Source: Sipunculus nudus (taxonomy: Eukaryota; Annelida; Sipuncula; Golfingiida; Sipunculidae). Taken from it: DNA of 64,000 nucleotides. The stretch lies in contig CM049319.1 in assembly GCA_026874595.1 (NCBI GenBank), positions 57,048,917 through 57,112,916 on the forward strand, given 5' to 3'. Below, one piece after another: positions 12,426 through 23,549 of this stretch (its first letter is position 1; every line of letters begins with the position of its first letter). A program made the translations under genes and the position numbers. The notes beneath the pieces are model-generated. The model saw nothing but the letters and a program-made list of their open reading frames with translations. It was not told where the DNA came from and did no database searches.

Positions 12426-13275
12426 GCAGTCCATAAAACATAAAACTAAAATTTGTTGAAAATTTGGAGGATATTGTGTGGACAAGTAGACAAGCAGACA
12501 AAATATGGTTGGAGCAGCATCCAGACCTACCCCGAAACTTGAATGAGATCTTACCTAAAATTCAATTAATGTTTCCTTTAGCTCAAGGATCAATCTTCCA
12601 CAAGATTTCCTTGTTGAAACTTGAATGAGATCTTTAAGAGATGCTGTATGGACAGACACACAAACAGACAGGGGTAAATACCTGACCTATGCCAATTTAA
12701 TTGTGGGTTCAAAAGGTAGATCATGAAATCTTTTATTTGTAAGTCCTTTGGGCCTGTACAACTTCCACAGAATCACACCACTGGTGAGACCCTGTTAGGC
12801 TGAATCCTCAATAGAAAATAATCTTGATCTTACATCAGAATTGCTCTGTGTACACAAGGCCACTAACATGCGTCAGCTGGGTCAACTGTAGTTAGCTTGA
12901 AAGGCATCTACAGTAGTCTGGTTTACTTAAGTCTGGTTCACAGTAGACCAGTTACTAGTGCACACAGGCAAATCTGTTTCTAGTCTGCATGTCACTAATT
13001 TTGCTACCATTTGATCCAATCCTTCCCTTACAATTTATCACTTTAAAGTATCACAGTAAATCAGATCAACAAACAAGTGTGGACAGAGAATTCACTTTTA
13101 ACGAATAAGCCAATTTAGGTTTTTGTAAAGCAAATTACAGTGCAGAAGCTAAGTGTACTACTTCCAGTTAAGTAAGCCAGTTTAGTATGATCCGAATGAG
13201 ATGTGAACCTAGTGCATACCTGGCCTTACCTAGTATGTTACCAAGAACTCCGAAAACCCATGCTGACTATAACTA

Positions 13276-15529
13276 CCGTAAATCTTGTTTTTATGGCCGC
13301 ACGTGTATTTAAAGCCGCACCCTGAGTTTGCAAGGTCTCTTAAAGGAGCTCCCACGGAGGGCCAAATACCCAAAACCCCCCTTAAAGGCCGCACCTAGAC
13401 TCCGTCTCTGGCCTGAGGGTAAGATTATTAGCTGCACGTAGAAAAATAAATCACGACATAGCTGCTTTAATGAAGACAAGAATAAAAAGTATTAATTACA
13501 GAGGTTAAATATGTTGCCAGATTACGTATATTAAATATATTTAACGCTCGAGATAGGGACAAAATATCTGTATGTTACTAACGACTTTTGCACATGGATT
13601 GGCAGGCATTTATCAGAAAAAAGAAAGATTCCCCGAACGATCGTTTCGTTTGAATGGTGGTTACGCAAAACGATTCTTGTATGCATTAAAACGCTTCTTT
13701 GCATGTACGTGGATTGTCAAAGACCATAGTATGAACACTGAATTGAAGTTTATATGTACATTTATTGAAGCAAAAAGCCTGAATACTATCCGATATTATG
13801 TACCATCACGCAGAAGCATTCAGGGGGCGACATGATGGCTTAGACTGCTGAAACTGTCAGATTTTCAACCTGCAGGAACTTAATCACGGCTCGTGGTATA
13901 CATATAAAAATTTTAATGTAGAACCTTGACATGTATATCTTTCGTGCGATATATAACTTGTTATATAAAATCTTGGTAATTGTCACCAAATAATACGTTT
14001 AAAACACCCCTGCTGTAACACAGCGGCCCACTTCGTTGGGCATGGTCAAGCAACATTGAAATAAATGCCTACTTTAAACTCATTTGCAGCATTATTTAGC
14101 AACGATTATTTGTTTAGAAAGTATGATGAATAAAAAGCTGACATCGTAAAGAGTCGCACAATGGCTGACGATCGTTTTAAAATCAAGGTTGAGTGCCGCA
14201 ATGTGCTGAAACGCCCTGGTGTTCTGCTAAGAATATTATGAACGGCTGTACGCGGTGGGTATGGGTAGTAAACAGAACAGCCACCTATTCCGTCCCAGTG
14301 TGCCTTGCGCAAACGCTACCTTGACAAGATGGCTCCCCACACGGAAACTTTCTTGAGGAAAAAACTTGCTTACCTCGACCGGCCATTTTAATTTCACTTT
14401 AAAATCTCTCGTTTTCACGCGTCATGTTTGCTATACCTGCGTATCTCGACAAGGTAACTTCAGTTATTTTGATATTTAGTCAAGTTGGCCAGCGATGTTT
14501 TCAAACGCATCGGCAAATTGTGACAAGGAGCGATGTCAACGAACGATGTGACGATGATAATACCGGAGTTACCGGTATGAAAATGATTCGAATCTTCTTA
14601 GTAATTCCAGAAATGGAATTTTCATCATAGATTAAGATTTCAAAATATTACTTTTAGAATTTAAATATACAGTGACTTTAAATGGACCAGCAGAATATTT
14701 CTATCCAAAATATATTGGAAAATCAGTAGCAAACAAGAATACGGCACGGCATGTAAAATCTGAATATTCACCAAATTCCATAGGCTGTAGTGACATGTTC
14801 TACCATTTATATCTACAAGTGGGTTTCCCCTCTGACACTATTTCCATTCATACAATATATTTGTGATTGTATAAAAAAAACAAAGATTAAACAGAAGTAA
14901 ATGACCGGGCTATACGCATTCAAGGATGAAGGTTTTCCAGAAACAAGACATGAGGGCGAGAAGATGGGCTATTCAATATTGAGGTACATGTATCAGACAT
15001 TATAAAAATTTCAGTAAGTAACCTGCTAAATTAAAATTTTTATAGAGGTTTTATAGTGTTCTTAATTACATATTTTGATTTTCTGAATTCTTTTTATAAA
15101 CAACAAATTCCATGGCAATCCGGCTCCGTCAAAGTTATGACCGGTAATACCGATTTTTTCTAACAAACGTCACCACTAGTCCTCACCATGAATAATCTCA
15201 TTCATTTTAATCTCGTAATTAGTGTTGTTATTGTTCAGTGTTTATTGTTATTGTTCAGTTGATTGCATATAATTATTATATTTCATATGAACATTTAGAC
15301 TATACAATTTTATACAATAAATCTGTGACTACAAAGAGTATTTCCTCTGTGGTGTGCTTGATCTCCTATTATCGCCCAAAGGAGCGCCATGTCCGGGAGA
15401 GAGTTCTTCTCACAGTTCATTTCTGATAAACCATCTATTTATGGCCGCATCCCGAGTTCAGAAAAAAAGTCGAGATTTTCGATTTTGAGTTTGTTTTTAA
15501 GGCCGCGGCGATAAAAACAGGATTTACAG
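13276..15529. mobile_element. 2.25-kb DNA transposon with 25-bp inverted ends, TA target
   Basis: Left end CCGTAAATCTTGTTTTTATG at 13276, right end reading CTGTAAATCCTGTTTTTATC on the minus strand from 15529; 22 of 25 bases agree. Both ends are flanked by TA (13274-13275, 15530-15531), as for Tc1/mariner/pogo superfamily elements. Subterminal GGCCGC(A) words repeat inside both ends. No transposase was recognised, so it is non-autonomous. The middle (14100-14600) is less AT-rich and has gene-start-like words on both strands. Confidence 0.78.
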
Positions 15530-15534
15530 TATAT

Positions 15535-16460
15535 GGTTTATTGCTGCAGTAAAAGACCATGTTTTAGACACTCAAGGTCCTTTCTAGCATATACCATATG
15601 ATAATTCTCCTAATTAAGGCACTCAACCAAAAGTGATTTACATGTAATAGTTTGAAACACCAGCTATGGCAAGGTAGAATTTATAATCATTTTCCTTGCA
15701 TCAATTGGAATTTAAGGTCCTTGAATTGACGTTGGACTGACTTTAAAATTACCCCAATTTATCCTCCTGTATCAAAAGACATTTATTTTGAAATCTTATT
15801 ACGTTATCTACATTGTGGTATATAAAAACCTTTTTATTTAACAGCTAATTTTGCCAGCTATTTCTTCATTCTAAATAAATGTTTCTTCAAAAATCTAAGA
15901 ACACTTGTCCTGGTTGTGACCCCTATTATGAGCAACAGACTGTAAAATGAACACACAGGATGGACAACAGACACACATGACTGATCAAATGTCACAGAAT
16001 GTTCCACTGTGGTCGGTGAATCAGTTAACTCATTTGTGTACTGTCAGAGATGCAGTCATACCATCACTCAGTACCTTTTATGGTGTGGGTGAACTGTGCT
16101 TAGGTCAAAGGTTATTCGCACAATGTGTCTGACGAAATAAACCAGCGATCAATGAAACCAGGGTGTACGGTTCACAGAGCAAAGGTCAAAACAACTGACA
16201 TGCAATGTGCAACCTCTCATAAACATACCATGGGTATGCAAGACCACACTCATTAAATTCATAACTGTTTATACCTCATTCAGGAGTTTACTTATTACAT
16301 TTTACATGTATTTTCCCTTTTGTCTGGTTATTTGGTTTGTGTATTCGCAATTTTATGCAAAATATTCGAACAGGATTTTGATGAAATTTTTTGGAAGGCT
16401 AGGGTAAAACCCAAGGAAATATTCATTTAATTTTTAGAGGAACTGTATTCTGGATTACAA
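15535..16460. other. intron, nothing recognised
   Basis: AT-rich sequence without exon-like signals or clear repeats. Confidence 0.45.
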
Positions 16461-16464
16461 TCAT

Positions 16465-17140
16465 GTTTTTTACAGATCAAAGAAATCAAGATGAGTGTTA
16501 CATTTTTGGGACAGATTAAAGGACAGATTAAAGAAATCAAGTTGAGTAATATAATTTTGGGACAAATCAAAGATATCCAGAGGATTATTATAATTTTGGG
16601 ACAAATAATAGAAATCAAGATGTGTAAAAGAATTTTGAGACAGATCAAAGAAAGCAAGATGATAATTATAATTTTGGGACAAACCAAAGAAATCAAGATT
16701 AGTATTCGAATTTGGGACCAGTAAAAGACATCAAGATGTGTAAAAGAATTAGGGACAGATCAAAGAAAGTAAGATGGGAATTATAATTTTGGGACAAACC
16801 GAAGAAATCAAGATGAGTATTATAATTTTGGGACAAATAATAGAAATCAAGATGTGTAAAAGAATTTTGAGACAGATCAAAGAAAGCAAGATGAGAATTA
16901 TAATTTTGGGACAAACCAAAGAAATCAAGATTAGTATTAGAATTCTGGAACAAGTAAAAGACATCAAGATGTGTAAAAGAATTAGGGACAGATCAAAGAA
17001 AAGTAAGATAGGAATTATAATTTTGGGACAAACCAGAGAAATCAAGATGAGTATTATAATTTTGGGACAAATAATAGAAATCAAGATGTGTAAAAGAATT
17101 TGGGACAGATCAAAGAAATGAAGATGAGGGACAGATCTAT
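16465..17140. repeat. 39-bp minisatellite with 234-bp higher-order period
   Basis: Units such as ACAGATCAAAGAAATCAAGA followed by TGAGTATTATAATTTTGGG. The variant ACAAATAATAGAAATCAAGA recurs at 16601, 16833 and 17067, i.e. every 232-234 bp or six units. Because 39 is a multiple of three, long spurious ORFs appear on both strands (70-115 codons). Confidence 0.9.
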
Positions 17141-17891
17141 GTTATTAAAATAAGTTTCTGGATACAGCTTAATTTACATTTTTTCCATGAATTTCCATGA
17201 AATTGATTGGATGAGTAGGCTGTGGGTTCATTTATTTTTAGATGTGGATGACCTGGACGCGGATACATGTGTTGGCTGCTCTATATGCTCACAAGTACTT
17301 CTAGTTAGTTACTATAGTCCGTTTCATCCCTTCATGTCCACCTGTTTTTTGCTATGAAAATTTTAAATAGTTTCATTTCAAGGGAAACAATTGTAGTGTA
17401 CCGTACAGGATTAGAGGACCTAATTTTCAACAAGGTAAATAAATACCTACCTTACACCTTATTTAAGAAACAGAATTATTTGAAAATATGAGAAATCAGT
17501 CTACATTTTACTACATATCAGACCCACTTATGGCGGTCAAGGTCATTGGTCACATGCAAAAACAGCCTCAACTGACAGCTTCTGATTGGATGATCATGTA
17601 TAAACAATCTAAAAAATATAACCAGCTTAAACAAAGATGGCTACTTATGGAGGGACACATCATATCTGCCAGATCATGGTGAAGAGCCTAAAATGTTGTG
17701 AAACATAAACAGGGGATTTATTGTAAAATTCTTAATTGCCATATTAGGTTGTCACTTCCATATGTAGTTTTCTTGGAAATTATTGAAAAATATAAACTTT
17801 TAAGTAAATTTTCTACAAAAAACAGGTGGACAGCAGTTAGTGAAACGGACTATAGAGATGCTACCTTAAAACTGAAAGTGCAAGTACTTGC

Positions 17892-17956
17892 CTGGGCTTC
17901 GACTGTCTGGACACTGGCTGCAGCTGCTACCTCCTCTACTGTTGCTGAACCATTGG
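17892..17956 (-). CDS. NHERF-like gene, linker exon 2
   Basis: Small 65-bp exon preceded by a pyrimidine-rich acceptor (TTTTTTGTTGCAG) and read in the only open frame, which starts with two bases (CC). Exon 1 ends with one base (G), so the join makes an Ala codon. The 21 following codons read NGSATVEEVAAAASVQTVEAQ in pieces: NGSATVEEV, AAAASVQ, TVEAQ. This is low-complexity Ala/Glu-rich sequence expected in the linker between NHERF PDZ domains. The donor is CAG|GCAAGT, the usual form of the rare GC-AG intron class. It leaves phase 0, matching the next exon. Function beyond linker is unknown. Other exons could exist in the 22-kb first intron that I did not recognise. Confidence 0.75.
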
Positions 17957-17959
17957 CTG

Positions 17960-20900
17960 CAACAAAAAAGAATTCATAATCAGATATTTATAATCACACT
18001 TATCATATCAAGGTATCCATCCAGACATTTACGTCAGTATTTGATGTAAGGATGCATTTGTTTTTATTAAAACACATATGAAATCCTTCACTGACTGTTC
18101 CAACAAATTTCAAGCTCAACGACTGATCCAACTGGTGGAAATTAACCAAAGTATTTTACATCTCCTGCCATAGAATATAAGCACACAGGCTGTGACAGAA
18201 AGAATAAACTCCTAAATGGCTAGGTGCCAATTTATATCCCTTTGTCAAAACCTTTCCCCTAGCCTTGGATTGTAAATAGTTAAACCTACAGACACACACT
18301 CTGGTCCATAAACATGACAGTTGACAATTACACCAATCTAGGAAACTCTTCTGACAAGGATTAATCTAGTATGGTAGGTGAAGATGAAATCGAACAAATA
18401 AAAGGCAATCATATTGTTCCTGTCCCATACCCCCTTCACACAGCAAATGCAAAACCAGATCAATCGTTTTGAAAGCAAATTGATGGTTCACCTGGTGATC
18501 CAAAGGCTTGTCAAACCATTTAGGCTAAAATGGTTTGAATCAAGACCAGGAAGTGGTTTAAACCTTTTCCAATTTAAACCAAATTATCTGCTAAAGTGGT
18601 AAGTGAATTCACATTTAAAACAGTTTAGACCTAGTTTTGATGCAGCAGCTAGGTCACAGCAGAAGCATGAATGCTTATGTCAGTATGCTGTTACACTGTT
18701 CCACATGTGAAATGTGTACTTTATGCATTGGTGTTAAATGCCATTGTGAATGCACAATAGAGTTTGAGACTGATTTGACCAAAAAGCTTTGTCCAAAACA
18801 TTTAAAAACCATTGTGTGTGTGTGTGCAAAGGAGTACAAGATTACCACTGGATACTATCACAACAATGGATAAAAGAATCTGTTTGATTTGTCAGACTGC
18901 ACTGCTTGGCTGTCATCATTTCAGGGCAAAAGAAATTCAGGGAGTTTTCCAGAAGACTATAATATATACATCCGCGGAACAGTTGAGTTTTTATTAGATT
19001 ATAAAATATTGGCTGACAATAATTCTACACAACTGTTTGCCACAAATGGCATTAATGTGGTTACCAGTGTACACATATGCAAGGGCTACTTTGTAGACAG
19101 TTAGGTAAGGCCGAGTATTACATTTAGATTCCATAAAATACCCTATAGCCCTGAGATATATGGGAGAACAGTGATAATGTATATAACACACTCAGTGACC
19201 ACTTTGACCTAACTTAATCATGTAAGTATCAGATTAGACTTAACAAGACCAACACTGAGCTGAAAATTGTAATCTATTTAAACACGCCCTAAACAGGCCC
19301 AGACAAGTACCCCATGACCTAAATTACTGCCAGGCCGAAAACACAGTCCCATGTTTATTAAACAAAGGCTGCATAACCTGAACAAACACATGTCGTTAAT
19401 ATTAGGTAAGGTGTGTCTACCTGTGGTACTACTGACAGACAAGTTGAAACAATTACCTCTCTTCAATGTAAGTTAATCTGACAAGGTAGTATTATAATGA
19501 TACAATACATAGGGCCTAGAAGTACCGTTTAATAAAATCCATTTCTATATCGATTTCTAGCTAATTCTGTATAACAGGACAGGTTTTTTTTGCTATCATG
19601 ATGAATTAAAACATTGGGCAACATTAGCGTGCACTATTAAGCTAATTTTACCTCCACCAGTTGTCAAGGTATTTTATTTCTGCTTAGTTCGTTACTTTGT
19701 CTTTCATAATATTGTGCAAAAAATTCTGAATACATTTATATGACACTTTATGGAGAGTTAGGGTACCGCCCCAAAGAGCAATCTATTAGTTCTAACCAAT
19801 CAGAACCAGCATAATATTTATTTAATTCTACAGATTATTTTCAACTGTTGTTCTGTTGAAGGATATTATTAGGGGATGCCTTTGTCCTAGGCCTTACCTG
19901 AAAACAATATGATGACAAGTGACAAGTGAACAGTATTATTTATATAGTTTATGTCCTGACACAACTGACAAGGACTAGCAATCAGTGTTGAAAGCCAATA
20001 TGACATTGGTCTTGTTGATGTTTGACAGGTATGGATTTGAGAACTTTTTACGTTTACCTGATGACCTAAGTCCCATGAAAAAGAACCACTGGAAAAAAGT
20101 CAAAATCAATTCATATGTTATATCCAAATACAGACAGAGGATAAGGAATGTGTGAGGTAGATTTATATTTTCATGCTTTTGTCCTAGTAAACATATATGC
20201 CAAAATAACTTTCAATTTTAAAAGTATCAATTCCTGTAATTTTACCATTTTTTTTTTATACAGACTCTTGCAGTTGCAAGGCCCAAAAAATGTCCTCAAG
20301 AGGCCTTCCACAGTAATATGATACTGTTTATTTTCACTTTCTATTAATTTCCACCATAAGGGAACTATTCATGCATTGAAACGATTTATATGATGTTATG
20401 CCTTTCATGCTATGCAGGCAGATCTTATCTATTCAATTGTTATTTTCATGTAATGAGGACCTAACAAGATTGTATTGTATTCATGATCATTAGTATAATT
20501 ATTTGACAATTTATGTAATAGTTGGGAAATAGGTTTAAAGTATGTTTTCTGGTAATGACCAGAAATGCAATTTTTATATGCCTTTTCTTATTTTACCAAC
20601 CTGAAAAACATGGAATATTATTTATATGGAATACAGATCAGGACATTTTATTTTTACAACCAACATTTTTACTGGTGACAGAGCTTGTGATAGGCCATTT
20701 CACAGAGCATGCTTATTGCATATAATGAACAAATGCTGTGATGTGTTAAAATGAGTTACAGTTGCGCTTTTTGATTAATGACACTGAAGTAAGTCTGAGG
20801 CACAGCCAGGAATAGCATTGTTAGGGATCTAGTAGAATTATGACATTCATCATTGTAAAATCATAAAATTTTTGTCAATATACATGGCCTGAACTCTCAT

Positions 20901-21265
20901 TCCTGTCAGGTGGCACCAGTGAGGTAGGCAAGGTATGTATGATACTGATATTTGTTTAATACATGGTGAACAATATGTCAATCAATTGACCAGGAAGTCA
21001 CGAGAAGTTTTTTTTTTAGAAGGAATTCAATCAAGATAAAGTTTCCTGCAATGCACATTCTCACTTTACTTAACCAGGAAGAAATGATAACAGTAAACAA
21101 ATTCATAACCGTCAAGGCATTCTGGAACCTGATTAGATAAACATGACAAATCTAAGGAACACCAGGAAATAACATATTTGGATCTGTATCAGTTTGACTG
21201 ACTGTCTGCTTACATACAGTCATATAGGTGTTGATGTTTTAATTTGTTTAACCCACAATCCAGGA
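17960..21265. other. intron 1 of NHERF-like gene, nothing recognised
   Basis: AT-rich intron. Small ORFs only. No convincing splice-flanked coding segment or repeat array. Confidence 0.45.
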
Positions 21266-21270
21266 CAAAA

Positions 21271-23545
21271 CTAGATATTTCTTGGCACCGCAGGTGCCAT
21301 AGTATCCCCAGACAATTAATCCCCCCCCCCCCCCTTTAAGAATAGGCCCCCCATCTTCAGCAACAATTAATATCAGACCACACTCATAGAAAAGGTCATT
21401 CTCATAGAAAAGGTCATGATCCAAATTTCAATATACATCATCCCCTAACCCATGTCTATGTATATGCAAGAAATCTGTCCATTAGTTTTTGACTTATAAT
21501 GCTCACAATACTGTTAAGTGGCAATGATGGGGTATTAAACGGCACGAAAACAAGTAAAAGAATAACAGGTGGCACCACCTGTTTCCCGTACATGACAACA
21601 CTATCCAAGATCTTCATTCAAGTTGATTTTTGGACCAATCAATGCATCCCTTATTGAGAAATAAATGATTTTGTGTGATTTTCACCATATATGGCAATAT
21701 TCAAGGTCAAGGCCACTCATTGGAAAGGTCATGACCCCTATTCAAATAAACATTATCCTATAACCCATATCCATGTATATGCATAATATGAAAGAAATTT
21801 ATCCATTAGTTTTTGACTTATAATGCTCACAGGTTATAAATGTACTGTTAAGTGGCAATGATGGGGTATTAAACGGCACGAAAAGAAGTAAAAGAATAAC
21901 AGGTGGCGCCACCTGTTTCCAGTACATGACAATACTTTTAAAGATCTTCAAACATGTTGATTTTTGGACCAATGCATGCATCCCTTATTGAGATATTAAT
22001 GATTTTGTGTAATTTTCACCATATATGGCAATATTCAAGGTCAAGGCCACTCTAATAGGAAAGGTCATGACCCCAATTTATATATACATTATCCCATAAC
22101 CCATGTCTATGTATATGCATAATATGAAAGAAATCTGTCCATTAGTTTTTGACTTATAATGCTCACAGGTTATAAATGTACTGTTAAGTGGCAATGATGG
22201 GGTATTAAACGGCATGAAAAGAAGTAAAAGAATAACAGGTGGCGCCACCTGTTTCTGGTACATGACATTACTATCCAAGATCTTGGGTCAAGTTGATTTT
22301 TGGACCAATGCATGCATCCCTTATTGAGAAATAAATGATTTTGTGTGATTTTCACCATATATGGCAATATTCAAGGTCAAGGCCACTCATTGGAAAGGTC
22401 ATGACCCCTATTCAAATAAACATTATCCTATAACCCATATCCATGTATATGCATAATATGAAAGAAATTTGTCCATTAGTTTTTGACTTATAATGCTCAC
22501 AGTACTGATAAATGGCAATGATGGGGTATTAAACGGCACAAAACAAGTAAAAGAATAACAGGTGGCGCCACCTGTTTCCAGTACATGACAATACTTTCCA
22601 AGATCTTCAAACATGTTGATTTTTGGACCAATGCATGCATCCCTTATTGAGATATTAATGATTTTGTGTAATTTTCACCATATATGGCAATATTCAAGGT
22701 CAAGGCCACTCTAATAGGAAAGGTCATGACCCCAATTTATATATACATCATCCCATAACCCATGTCTATGTATATGCATAATATGAAAGAAATCTGTCCA
22801 TTAGTTTTTGACTTATAATGCTCACAGGTTATAAATGTACTGTTAAGTGGCAATGATGGGGTATTAAACGGCACGAAAAGAAGTAAAAGAATAACAGGTG
22901 GCGCCACCTGTTTCCGGTACATGACATAACTATCCAAGATCTTGGGTCAAGTTGATTTTTGGACCAATGCATGCATCCCTTATTGAGAAATTAATGATTT
23001 TGTGTGATTTTCACCATATATGGCAATATTCAAGGTCAAGGCCACTCTCATAGGAAAGATCATGACCCCAATTTAAATAAACATCATCCCATAACCCATA
23101 TCTATGTATTTGCATAATATGAAAGAAATCTGTCCATTAGTTTTTGACTTATAATGCTCACAGTACTGTCAAGTAGCAATTTTGGGGATATTAAACGGCA
23201 TGAAAACAAGTAAAGAATAATAGGTGGCGCCACCAGTTTCTGGAACATGACAACCCTATCCAAGATCTTCGATCAACTTGATTTTGGGATCAATCCATGC
23301 AAGTTTTCTTGAGATATTTAAGAATTTGTGTGATTTTCCCCAAAATTGAACCTATTCAAGGTCAAGGTCACTCTCCTAGTTGAGGTCATGACCTCATTTT
23401 AAATAGGCGTCGTCCTCTCACCCATATCTATACATATACCAAGTTTGGTAAAGATCCGTGAAATATTTTTTGAGTTATTGTGTCCAAAAGAAATCGCGAC
23501 CGTGCCTAAACCATAGTATCTCCAGACTATGTCTGGCGATACAAA
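21271..23545 (-). mobile_element. helentron-like element with six ~334-bp core repeats
   Basis: Starts CTAGATATTTCTT then hairpin GGCACCGCAGGTGCC; ends with hairpin CCAGACTATGTCTGG then CGATAC before an A-tract. The left flank is also A-rich (CAAAA|CTAG). The core repeats about every 324-337 bp: the word AGGTGG(C)GCCACC occurs near 21567, 21901, 22238, 22561, 22899 and 23223. In several units it forms the perfect 18-bp palindrome ACAGGTGGCGCCACCTGT. Units also carry TTCAAGGTCAAGG and AAAGGTCATGACCCC. A poly-C run lies at about 21322-21335. No coding capacity. Confidence 0.78.
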
Positions 23546-23549
23546 AATA

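Noticed and set aside
14374-14386. MAGR|GTAAGC as an alternative first exon of the NHERF-like gene
   Set aside because: It ends in phase 1, but the next exon downstream (3572) starts in phase 0; joining them gives GGT TAA, a stop. Exon 2, which would fit, lies upstream of it.
16427-17121. Leucine/isoleucine-rich proteins on both strands
   Set aside because: Produced by the 39-bp minisatellite, whose unit length is a multiple of three.
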